Source: Candidatus Omnitrophota bacterium
GTDB taxonomy: Bacteria; Ratteibacteria; UBA8468; B48-G9; DSTR01
Assembly (NCBI GenBank): GCA_023818865.1
Contig: JAMWDF010000059.1
Location: 1-12,128 of the forward strand
Length of the DNA: 12,128 nucleotides
Direction of reading: 5' to 3'
Shown here: positions 1-6,062 of the stretch, in pieces
How the letters are laid out: each line of letters begins with the position of its first letter
Position numbering within the stretch: the stretch's first letter is position 1
Program-made: the position numbers and the translations under genes
Notes under the pieces: generated by a model
Told to the model about the DNA's origin: nothing
Database searches by the model: none
What the model saw: only the letters and a program-made list of their open reading frames with translations

Positions 1-142
1 TGCCTGCGAGTTCCTCTCCATCAGTTTCATCGTCCTGGTGGCCAAATCCCACAAGAATCACCAGGCCATGACCTATGCTACCCACCCTACTTCCGTTAAC
101 CGTTAGACTGGCTGTTTTCACTCTTTGGACCACTACCCGCAT
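1..142 (-). CDS. dtd: D-aminoacyl-tRNA deacylase (Dtd), N-terminal part, truncated by window edge
   Basis: Reading leftward from the ATG at 142-140 gives 47 codons that begin MRVVVQRVKTASLTVNG and continue with a glycine-rich GSIGHGLVILVGFG stretch. This matches the start of the Dtd family (E. coli begins MIALIQRVTRASVTVEG, then GEIGAGLLVLLGV). The family hydrolyses D-aminoacyl-tRNAs (and glycine mischarged on tRNA-Ala), so D-amino acids do not enter translation; it acts as a cytoplasmic dimer. The catalytic motifs and the C-terminus, roughly 100 residues, lie beyond position 1 and cannot be checked. An AGGA ribosome site sits 6 nt before the ATG, and a good sigma70-type promoter lies upstream (165-193). 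The gene diverges from dapF. The identification rests on the N-terminal third only, but the match is residue by residue. Confidence 0.9.
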   Translation of the reverse strand, partial: MRVVVQRVKTASLTVNGSRVGSIGHGLVILVGFGHQDDETDGEELAG

Positions 143-164
143 TGTTTATCCTGTTACCACGGTG

Positions 165-193
165 ATTATAACCTGTCTAATGCTAATTGACAA
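165..193 (-). promoter_or_regulatory. sigma70-type promoter for dtd
   Basis: On the minus strand, TTGTCA (193-188) and a perfect TATAAT (170-165) are separated by exactly 17 bp. The predicted transcript start is near 158, on a G, which gives a leader of about 16 nt containing the AGGA ribosome site of dtd. The -35 box overlaps the -35 box of the plus-strand dapF promoter. The call is by sequence only. Confidence 0.75.
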
Positions 194-215
194 CCTTCTG
201 GAGTGAGGGTAAACT
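187..215 (+). promoter_or_regulatory. probable sigma70-type promoter for dapF-comEC
   Basis: A perfect TTGACA at 187-192 is followed, after 17 bp, by TAAACT at 210-215 (4 of 6 matches to TATAAT). The predicted start is near 222, leaving a leader of about 42 nt before dapF. The -35 box occupies nearly the same bases as the divergent dtd -35 box. Confidence 0.5.
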
Positions 216-263
216 TGCCAGCGTTAGGCCTAAACTGAAAGCGAGAATAAACCTGGCGGAAAT

Positions 264-1067
264 ATGGAATTTGTCAAACTTGTTGGCTCAGGGAACGATT
301 TTGTTGTCCTGGATAATCTCAACGGTAAAATTCGTGACGGCGGCCGTCTGGCTAAACTTATGTGCCACCGGAAGTTTGGCGTAGGAGCCGATGGCCTTCT
401 TCTCCTAGAAAGATCCAACAAGGCTGACTTTAGAATGCGCATCTTCAACCCGGACGGCTCTGAAGCAGAAATGTGCGGCAATGGGCTGCGCTGTCTGACC
501 CGGTTTATCAGCCTGAAACATTTTTCTTCCAAGAGACGGTTGACAGTGGAAACCAGGGCGGGAATCCATGAGACATTTATTCTTGGAGCCAGCATTAGAA
601 CTAGCATGAGGATAGTGGGTAAACCCAATCTTAATCAAAAGATAACAGTGGATGGGCACCAGCTGACAGTGCACTTTATTAATACCGGTGTACCCCACGC
701 CGTCATTTTGGTAGATGAGATAGTTGCAGTCCAGGTCAGCCGGCAAGGACCTCAGGTTCGTTTCCACCCATTTTTTCAACCTGCTGGTACCAACGTTGAC
801 TGGATTGAGATAACCGGCAAGAACACCTTAAAGATACGGACTTACGAACGGGGGGTGGAAGCCGAAACTCTTTCCTGCGGGACAGGGACAGTCGCCGCGG
901 CCATAGTGGCTTATCTTCTTAACCAGGTGAATCCGCCGGTAAGTGTACTGGCTGCTTCTGGCGAAAAACTGAACGTAGATTTTTCTCCAGACCTTGAGAA
1001 GATATTCCTGGAAGGGAGAACCAGTTTCCCGTTCAGCGGAACCTGGCTCCTGGGGAAAAAGAAATAA
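264..1067 (+). CDS. dapF: Diaminopimelate epimerase
   Basis: DapF converts LL-diaminopimelate to meso-diaminopimelate, the last shared step before lysine and before the peptidoglycan cross-linking residue. It needs no cofactor and uses two cysteines as acid and base. Both are present: Cys71 in MCGNGLRC and Cys205 in LSCGTGT, each in its family signature. The N-terminal KLVGSGNDFVVLDN motif (5-18), FGVGADGLL (38-46) and FNPDGSEAEMCGNG (61-74) are also intact, as is NTGVPH in the middle. At 267 aa the length is normal for the family (about 270-280). GGCGG lies a few bases before the ATG, and the conserved MxFxKxxGxGNDF start supports this codon. comEC follows after a 12-bp gap, so the two are probably one transcript. 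Presence of DapF implies meso-DAP peptidoglycan or lysine synthesis by the DAP route. Confidence 0.97.
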   Translation: MEFVKLVGSGNDFVVLDNLNGKIRDGGRLAKLMCHRKFGVGADGLLLLERSNKADFRMRIFNPDGSEAEMCGNGLRCLTRFISLKHFSSKRRLTVETRAGIHETFILGASIRTSMRIVGKPNLNQKITVDGHQLTVHFINTGVPHAVILVDEIVAVQVSRQGPQVRFHPFFQPAGTNVDWIEITGKNTLKIRTYERGVEAETLSCGTGTVAAAIVAYLLNQVNPPVSVLAASGEKLNVDFSPDLEKIFLEGRTSFPFSGTWLLGKKK

Positions 1068-1079
1068 CTTCCATCCGGG

Positions 1080-3281
1080 ATGTTAAATCTACTGCCAGGT
1101 TGGCTAACAGCCTTCATAGCGGGTATAGTTTCTGGCTGGTGGCTATTCCAAAATAATCTACCCTGGGTTGTTTTGGCTTTAGCCGCTCTTCCTTGTTTTT
1201 TCCTTGGCCGGCGTGCAGCCTGGTTTGTGGTCGCTTTTGTTCTCGGCCTTTTTCTAACCAACCAGAAAATTTCAGCTCTTTCCGGACTTAAAGAAGACAA
1301 CCTACCCGGCAGAATGGATTCTGTCAAAGGGATGGTCCTAGCCAAAGTGAAAGAAGAGATTTTTTCCACCCATCTTCTTATTCAAGCAGAAGGTTTTTCC
1401 CTTCCCGGTGGACAGGAGAGAAGCTGGGCCGGAAGGTTTCTGGGGAATGTCCCGGCGGATTTCTTCGTAGAACCAGGCCAGAAGATTGAATTGAACAGGG
1501 TGAGTCTTAGTCGGCTGGATAGTCAGAAAAACCCTGGGCAAACTGACTGGACTGGGGTCTGGCTCAGTCGGGGCGTTTTCTGGCAGGCCAGAAGTCTTCA
1601 ACAAAAAGTAACTGAGCCTCGGTCTTCCTTTCGTTTCCGTTTAGTTTCCTGGTTGCGCCGCCGAGTGGAAAAAAGGTTTGCCTACTACCTGAAAGGCTTC
1701 CCTGAAGAAGCCAAATTGTTACAGACTATTACTCTTGGAGGAATCAGGCCTCCATCTTTTCTCCGAGTGCTTGGACTGCGCACTGGTAGCTACCACCTTT
1801 TGGTCATTTCCGGGTTGCACGTGGGCTTTCTGTTTTTCCTGTGGTTTGTTCTCTCTTTTCCTCTGCGCCGCCGGTTTTCTCGTTATCACCGGGTTTTTTC
1901 ACTGGCTGGCCTTATTTTAGTCTGGGTTTATGTTGGTCTGACCGGATTACAGTTGCCGGTACTTAGAGCGGGTTTGATGATTTCTTTTTTTCTCCTTGGC
2001 GAGGCACTCAGCCGGGAGATATCCGGAATACATTCAGTGGCTCTGGCGGCTCTGGTCATTCTCCTGGCTAATCCCCTGGCTTTGTTTGAAGCAGGATTTC
2101 AGCTCTCTTTTGTCGCTACTTTTGGGATTCTTCTAACTGCCCACTGGCTGGAAAAAAATCCCCTGGGTAAACTGCCTGCTCGTAAGTTCTGGGCAGCTTG
2201 TCTGGGAGCATATATTTTTGTTTTTCCTTTGACACTTTTTCACTTTGGCCAGATATCACTTACCGGAGCAATCAATAATCTGGTACTCGTTCCAGTCGCA
2301 GGAGCCACAACCATCTGCGGATTTCTTTTCTGGTGGTGGCCAGCGTTTTTTTGCCTACCTGCCCGCTGGTTGGCTACAGTATTCCTCAGGCTGACTACTC
2401 TCCTGGCTCGCATCTCTCCAGTGGTCTCCTGGCAACTTCCTTTTCCGGCAGTAATAGTTTTTTACAGCTGGCTACTTACCCTGATGAGTTCTTTGCCTGA
2501 AAAGAGAAAACTCTTCTGGCAATTCTTTTTCCTGGTGGTCTTGGGCGGATTGCTGGTGATTAACCGTCTACCGGAAAGACAGCAGACAATAACGGTTTTC
2601 TCTACTCCGCGGGTAATCTGTGGCCTTGTTCAAAACAGCCATCTGGTTATTCTTGCTCCGGACCACGACTGGCAACGTAGCCTCAGCCAGACTGTTCTAC
2701 CTTTTGCCCGGAAGAAAAAAATCAGGCAAGTTACAGGAGTGTTTTTTTCAGAAATCAGTCAGGATGGCTGGGGGGCGGTCCGCCAGATAGAAAAAGCCTT
2801 CCGGAACTTTCCTGTTTATCAGCCTGCCGGAAGCGACAGATTCTTTCCCGGCCAACCAGCAGATAGGGAAAGGACAGTTAACAGAATCTTTCTTCAGGCC
2901 GGTCAGTCGGTGGAAACGCCAGCTGGCCGGGTGGAACTCCTTTCTTCTCATTCTGAAGGTAGCTATCCAGTTTACCTGATTGAACAGGGAAGCTGTCGGC
3001 TGCTTTTTGTTTCTGAGCTAACTGAGGAAAATAGTCACTTGCTCCAGGGGAAAAGAGTGGAGGTAGCAATAGTCGGCCGGATAGGTCCTGGTAAGAAGGT
3101 GAGTGAAGACTTAAAACAGTTGCGCTGTCTTTATCTGATTAAGGGCAAGCCACAAAAGTCTGAAATGTGGTGTGAAAAAATACCTATAAGAGAAATATTT
3201 TATCTTTCAGCAGGAGCAATTATCATCAATACAAAAGAGCGTCCGTTTGTTATTTCCCAATGGAGTTCACCTGGAGTATAA
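1080..3281 (+). CDS. comEC: ComEC/Rec2-family DNA-uptake channel with degenerate beta-lactamase-like C-terminus
   Basis: ComEC forms the inner-membrane channel that carries single-stranded DNA into the cytoplasm during natural transformation. In this 733-aa protein, hydrophobic segments occur near residues 8-60. A soluble OB-like region spans about 75-175. The Competence domain follows at about 205-500, with the hallmark HLLVISGLHVG (239-249) and NPLALFEAGFQLSF (331-344). Several further membrane helices reach about residue 497. The C-terminal 230 residues align in place with the usual metallo-beta-lactamase-like domain, but the ligands are gone. VFSTPR (506-511) stands where DVGQGD is expected, and FFSEISQDGWGA (555-566) stands where the THxHxDHxGG motif is expected. 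Channel function may remain, but nuclease activity from this domain looks impossible. The ATG has no clear Shine-Dalgarno sequence and lies 12 bp behind dapF, so translational coupling is likely. The start is the least certain part. Confidence 0.88.
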   Translation: MLNLLPGWLTAFIAGIVSGWWLFQNNLPWVVLALAALPCFFLGRRAAWFVVAFVLGLFLTNQKISALSGLKEDNLPGRMDSVKGMVLAKVKEEIFSTHLLIQAEGFSLPGGQERSWAGRFLGNVPADFFVEPGQKIELNRVSLSRLDSQKNPGQTDWTGVWLSRGVFWQARSLQQKVTEPRSSFRFRLVSWLRRRVEKRFAYYLKGFPEEAKLLQTITLGGIRPPSFLRVLGLRTGSYHLLVISGLHVGFLFFLWFVLSFPLRRRFSRYHRVFSLAGLILVWVYVGLTGLQLPVLRAGLMISFFLLGEALSREISGIHSVALAALVILLANPLALFEAGFQLSFVATFGILLTAHWLEKNPLGKLPARKFWAACLGAYIFVFPLTLFHFGQISLTGAINNLVLVPVAGATTICGFLFWWWPAFFCLPARWLATVFLRLTTLLARISPVVSWQLPFPAVIVFYSWLLTLMSSLPEKRKLFWQFFFLVVLGGLLVINRLPERQQTITVFSTPRVICGLVQNSHLVILAPDHDWQRSLSQTVLPFARKKKIRQVTGVFFSEISQDGWGAVRQIEKAFRNFPVYQPAGSDRFFPGQPADRERTVNRIFLQAGQSVETPAGRVELLSSHSEGSYPVYLIEQGSCRLLFVSELTEENSHLLQGKRVEVAIVGRIGPGKKVSEDLKQLRCLYLIKGKPQKSEMWCEKIPIREIFYLSAGAIIINTKERPFVISQWSSPGV

Positions 3282-3282
3282 T
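3254..3282 (+). promoter_or_regulatory. probable promoter for the coiled-coil gene at 3309
   Basis: TTCCCA (3254-3259, 4 of 6) is followed, after 17 bp, by a perfect TATAAT (3277-3282) that overlaps the stop codon of comEC. The predicted start at 3289, on an A, gives a 20-nt leader. If real, the small gene is expressed separately from dapF-comEC. Confidence 0.5.
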
Positions 3283-3308
3283 AAAGGGAAATTTCTGGGA
3301 ACAAAAGC

Positions 3309-3638
3309 ATGGTGAAAGAAACAGTAGAAAAAATTAGGCAAAGCGAGCGGCAGGCAGAAGAGATTCTTACAAATGCCAGGAAGAAGGCTGAGGAAATAAA
3401 GGAAAGGGTTACGGAGAAAGTCAAATCCTACCGGGAAGAAAAGGAAAAAGAGAGGCAAACAATCTTACAAGCCTGGGAAAAAGAACAGATGGCCTGGTTA
3501 GAGAAGGAAGCAGCCGTTGTTCAGCGGCAGGTTCAGGAAAAAATTGCCGAAATCAGAAGGATCTTTGAAGAAAAGAAAACCAGAATAGTAGAAGAGTGCT
3601 GGAAACTGGTTTTGAACTGGCTAGAAAAGGAAGATTAA
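3309..3638 (+). CDS. Coiled-coil protein resembling V/A-type ATPase peripheral-stalk subunit (G/H-like)
   Basis: The 109-aa product is almost entirely Lys/Glu/Arg/Gln-rich alpha-helix with heptad-like spacing, from residue 3 to about 95. It ends in a short hydrophobic segment, CWKLVLNWLEKED (97-109). The ESERQAEEIL...ARKKAEEI pattern with a closing LVLxWL helix resembles AhaH/subunit G stalk proteins of archaeal and bacterial V/A-type ATPases. In those complexes the protein pairs with subunit E and holds the catalytic head still. There is no signal peptide or membrane segment. A GGGA ribosome site lies 8 nt before the ATG. No other ATPase subunit is in the window, and the next gene is convergent 5 bp away. 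Coiled coils give weak homology, so an F-type b-like stalk fragment or an unrelated coiled-coil protein remains possible. The gene is probably real; the function is tentative. Confidence 0.6.
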   Translation: MVKETVEKIRQSERQAEEILTNARKKAEEIKERVTEKVKSYREEKEKERQTILQAWEKEQMAWLEKEAAVVQRQVQEKIAEIRRIFEEKKTRIVEECWKLVLNWLEKED

Positions 3639-3643
3639 ACATT

Positions 3644-4840
3644 TCATTGAGCCACTACCTGATTTCTTCCTCTATTTTTTGCTTGATAAAGAGCCTCATC
3701 AGCCTTTTTCAGTAATTCCTGCGGGCTTGTAGCATCCTCGGGAAAACTGGCTACTCCGAAACTCAGGGTGAGGTCTTTTTCTGGTTGGAAATCTTCATTA
3801 AGGAAAGGATATTGTTGGACTTTCAACCGGAGGTCTTCACAAATCTTTATAGCATTTGCCTTGGTCGTCTGCGGGAAAATAATCACAAATTCCTCTCCTC
3901 CATACCTGGCAACAATATCCGAGCCTTTTGTCCCCTTTTTCAGGATGGTAGCGATTTCTCTTAGCACCTTGTCTCCAGCTTGATGTCCATTGGTATCATT
4001 GTAATTTTTGAAATGGTCAATGTCACACATTGCTAAAGAAACTGGTTCGTTGCGCCGATGAAAATCAGAAAACAATTGAGAAAAAACCCGTTCAAAATGT
4101 CCCCGGTTATACACCTGGGTAAGACTATCGGTGATAGCCAGGATTCTTGTTTTCTCAAAGAGTTCCGTATTTTCAATGATCAAACAGGTCGGCGCAATGA
4201 CCATTCTCAACAGATCAAGGTCCCGGGAGGTAAAGCGACGATCAGGCTGCCCAGAAAACACACCCAATAGACCAATCACATCCCGGGAACGCACTAAGGG
4301 AGCGATAATCATAGACTGGATTTTCTGCTGATTAAAACGCTGGTATTCAGAGAAACTGCCGGTATTGTTGATCAGCACCGGGTGACCTCTTATTACCACT
4401 TCTTCCAGTACTTCCTGGGTGACTTCTACCTCATTTCCCCGAACAACCCGGTAAAACTTCTCCCCAAATAACTGGAGAATAACTGTCTCCTGATGGAAGT
4501 GACTGGCTACCGAATCCACTATCTTTTCCAGGGTCTCCTCCAAAGAATAATCGCTTCTGAAGTGTTCCATCATATCTCGCAAGGTAGTCAGCAATTTTGA
4601 CTCTACCTGGTAATCGGAAATAGTCAGACGCTGCCGGTCAACTTCCCGTTTCAAGGCGGTAATCTCCTGGTGCTGACCCCAAAAGAGGAGCAAATCGGCC
4701 AACATCAACGAGAGCAGCATAACTTCAAAGGTAATCAGGTAGAAGAGCGGAGGATAAAGGACGTTGGAAAGTAACTGGTAATTAAGGAACATAACAAAAA
4801 GACAAATAACCAAGAAAATAAAGTTTCTAAACGTTCTCAC
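3644..4840 (-). CDS. Membrane-anchored GAF-GGDEF diguanylate cyclase
   Basis: The enzyme makes cyclic di-GMP from two GTP. Reading from the N-terminus of the 398-aa protein: two membrane helices (about 7-25 and 33-54), a short coiled-coil linker (about 58-85), a GAF-type sensory domain (about 98-228) and a GGDEF domain (about 233-398). The catalytic signature is an intact GGEEF (314-318). The metal-site region MCDIDHFKNYND (271-282), the TDSLTQVYNRGHF entry motif (237-249) and NGHQAGD (284-290) are all present, so activity is expected. The usual inhibitory-site RxxD upstream of GGEEF reads KGSD (305-308), with Lys replacing Arg, so product inhibition may be weakened. The start is GTG at 4840-4838, with GAGGG placed 6 nt upstream; the overlapping ATG at 4842-4840 is out of frame and stops at once. 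It begins 12 bp after the rplT stop and is probably co-transcribed with it. The GAF ligand cannot be told. Confidence 0.93.
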   Translation of the reverse strand: MRTFRNFIFLVICLFVMFLNYQLLSNVLYPPLFYLITFEVMLLSLMLADLLLFWGQHQEITALKREVDRQRLTISDYQVESKLLTTLRDMMEHFRSDYSLEETLEKIVDSVASHFHQETVILQLFGEKFYRVVRGNEVEVTQEVLEEVVIRGHPVLINNTGSFSEYQRFNQQKIQSMIIAPLVRSRDVIGLLGVFSGQPDRRFTSRDLDLLRMVIAPTCLIIENTELFEKTRILAITDSLTQVYNRGHFERVFSQLFSDFHRRNEPVSLAMCDIDHFKNYNDTNGHQAGDKVLREIATILKKGTKGSDIVARYGGEEFVIIFPQTTKANAIKICEDLRLKVQQYPFLNEDFQPEKDLTLSFGVASFPEDATSPQELLKKADEALYQAKNRGRNQVVAQ

Positions 4841-4852
4841 ATACGTCCCTCA

Positions 4853-5203
4853 TTATTGAGAGCGCACTTTTTCTACCAACCGGGAAAAAATTTCTGGCTC
4901 CTGGAAGGCAATCTCCGCCAGACTTCTGCGGTTAATTGCCCAGCCTGCTCTTTTCACTCCAGCCATGAAGGCACTGTAAGAAATTCCTTGACCCCGGCAG
5001 GCAGCAGTGAGCCGGGCAATCCATAGCCGACGGAAGTCTCGCTTTTTCCGCCGCCGGTCTCTCCAAGCATAAGTTAAGGCACGTTCAGAAAATTCCTTAG
5101 CCCGTTTAAACAGTTTTGAGCGTCCCTGGCGGTAACCCTTGGCCCTCTTCAACACTTTCTTGTGTCTGGCTCTGGACGCCGGCGCATGTTTAACTCTTGG
5201 CAT
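4853..5203 (-). CDS. rplT: 50S ribosomal protein L20
   Basis: L20 is a basic protein that binds 23S rRNA early in assembly of the large subunit. The 116-aa sequence starts MPRVKHAPASRARHKKVLKRAKGY with the family's characteristic basic N-terminal extension. It continues with RDRRRKKRDFRRLWIARL and GISYSAFMAGVKRAGWAINRR, and its length is typical (about 115-120). The ribosome site AGGGGAGTGA lies just before the ATG. rpmI ends 14 bp upstream and the GGDEF gene begins 12 bp downstream, so it sits inside the infC operon. In Bacillus and in E. coli, L20 represses this operon by binding its mRNA; no clear mimic of the 23S site could be seen here by eye. Confidence 0.98.
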   Translation of the reverse strand: MPRVKHAPASRARHKKVLKRAKGYRQGRSKLFKRAKEFSERALTYAWRDRRRKKRDFRRLWIARLTAACRGQGISYSAFMAGVKRAGWAINRRSLAEIAFQEPEIFSRLVEKVRSQ

Positions 5204-5217
5204 GGTTCACTCCCCTT

Positions 5218-5418
5218 TCAGCCATAAGGCAACAACCTTTTTATCGCTTTAATATCACCTTTTTTCTTCAGCAACCGGGCTTTTTTCAATCTACGTTTTC
5301 GTTTAGAACTTTTCTTGCCTAATAGATGCATTCCTCCAGCTGGATAGTGTTTCACCTTGCCTGTCCCGGTAATCTTAAACCTTTTGGCTACAGACTTTTT
5401 TGTTTTCAGTTTGGGCAT
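5218..5418 (-). CDS. rpmI: 50S ribosomal protein L35
   Basis: L35 is a small basic protein of the large ribosomal subunit. The product is 66 aa, MPKLKTKKSVAKRFKITGTGK..., followed by GGMHLLGKKSSKRKRRLKK, as in the family. An upstream in-frame codon at 5442 would add eight residues (MTYSPGKT) and overlap the infC stop. The start at 5418 is chosen because the family begins MPKxKTKxxxAKRF and because AGGAAAA lies just before this ATG. infC ends 20 bp upstream and rplT starts 14 bp downstream, the usual infC-rpmI-rplT arrangement. Confidence 0.97.
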   Translation of the reverse strand: MPKLKTKKSVAKRFKITGTGKVKHYPAGGMHLLGKKSSKRKRRLKKARLLKKKGDIKAIKRLLPYG

Positions 5419-5438
5419 AGTTTTTCCTGGTGAGTAGG

Positions 5439-5969
5439 TCAAACAGGAATCAAGTTGATAGAAAGACGCGGGCCTTCCAACCTGGCTGGTCTTTCTACCT
5501 TTCCAACGGCGGCTAAATCTTTGAGCAACCGCTCCAATAACTGATAGCCGCGCTCCTTGTGGAGAATTTCTCTCCCTTTGTAAAAGATGGTTACCTTCAC
5601 TCTATATCCTTCCTTCAGAAACTCTTCTATATGTTGCCTCTTAAATTGGTAATCATGCTCGCTGGTCTCTGGAGTCATCCTTATTTCCTTCTGCACCATT
5701 AACTTTTGTTTTTTCCGCAATTCCTTTTCTTTTTTCTTCTGCTCATACAAGAACTTCTTATAATCCATCAGCCGACAAATAGGTGGATTAGCTGTGGGTA
5801 CTAATTCTACCAAGTCTAGCATCTTTTCCTGAGCCATTCTTAGCGCCTGGTCCCGGTTGATAATCCCTAATTGAGTACCCTCTTCACTGATCAAACGTAC
5901 CTGAGGCACTCGAATTTGAAAATTAACCCGGTGGCGCTTTTGACTATCCTTAGGCCATCTATCTCCGAT
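5439..5969 (-). CDS. infC: Translation initiation factor IF-3, probable non-AUG (ATC) start
   Basis: IF-3 binds the 30S subunit, keeps the subunits apart and rejects poor start codons and wrong initiator tRNAs. The core is clear: VRLISEEGTQLGII, PPICRLMDYKKFLYEQKKKEKELRKKQK (N-domain end and lysine-rich linker), then the C-domain with VKVTIFYKGREILHKERG. The first conventional codon in frame, GTG at 5909, would cut off the conserved segment VNFQIRVPQVRLIS, whose VNFQIR part lies upstream of it (family: IN-x-x-IR-x-x-x-VRL). The frame stays open to a stop at 5987-5985 and holds no ATG, GTG or TTG upstream of 5909. The best start is ATC at 5969-5967, which has GGAG 5 nt upstream and gives 176 aa, close to the E. 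coli length of 180. E. coli infC starts with AUU and is autoregulated through it. An ATT at 5915 is possible but would truncate the core. Confidence 0.93.
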   Translation of the reverse strand: MGDRWPKDSQKRHRVNFQIRVPQVRLISEEGTQLGIINRDQALRMAQEKMLDLVELVPTANPPICRLMDYKKFLYEQKKKEKELRKKQKLMVQKEIRMTPETSEHDYQFKRQHIEEFLKEGYRVKVTIFYKGREILHKERGYQLLERLLKDLAAVGKVERPARLEGPRLSINLIPV

Positions 5970-5974
5970 GGCTT

Positions 5975-5980
5975 CTCCCT
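5975..5980 (-). promoter_or_regulatory. ribosome binding site deciding the infC ATC start
   Basis: AGGGAG at 5980-5975 on the minus strand contains GGAG and is followed by a 5-nt spacer (AAGCC) and then ATC at 5969-5967. This is the only Shine-Dalgarno-like site in the leader that is in register with the conserved infC frame. Confidence 0.6.
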
Positions 5981-6021
5981 GTAGCTAAGATCTCAGTTAA
6001 AATTTGCCCAGTCTTCTTCAT

Positions 6022-6050
6022 ATTTTAATCTTGATTACAAATTAAGTCAA
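6022..6050 (-). promoter_or_regulatory. sigma70-type promoter for infC-rpmI-rplT-(GGDEF)
   Basis: TTGACT (6050-6045) is followed, after exactly 17 bp, by TAAAAT (6027-6022). The predicted start at 6015, on an A, leaves a leader of about 46 nt before the ATC codon of infC. The promoter begins 12 bp after the thrS stop, so the ribosomal genes can be expressed without thrS. A 7-bp inverted repeat overlaps it. Confidence 0.75.
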
Positions 6051-6053
6051 GAT
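6028..6053. repeat. inverted repeat overlapping the infC promoter
   Basis: The half-sites ATCTTGA (6028-6034) and TCAAGAT (6047-6053) are perfect inverted copies separated by 12 bp. They cover most of the -35 box and the promoter-side end of the spacer. There is no T-run on either side, so an intrinsic terminator is unlikely. It could be an operator or chance. Confidence 0.45.
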
Positions 6054-6062
6054 GAAATATTT

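Noticed and set aside
230..1369. Several minus-strand open frames opposite dapF and comEC (up to 152 codons)
   Set aside because: The plus strand encodes clearly conserved DapF and ComEC here. The minus frames show no family signature or ribosome site.
5419..5442. Longer rpmI start overlapping the infC stop
   Set aside because: The family starts with MPKxKT and a ribosome site directly precedes the later ATG at 5418.
5970..6015. Classic L20-binding leader RNA upstream of infC
   Set aside because: The predicted leader is only about 46 nt and shows no structure recognisable by eye as a 23S rRNA mimic.
6028..6053. Intrinsic terminator after thrS
   Set aside because: The repeat has a 12-nt loop and an AT-rich stem, and is followed by TAAAAT rather than a T-run. 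It coincides with a good promoter, so an operator or chance is likelier.
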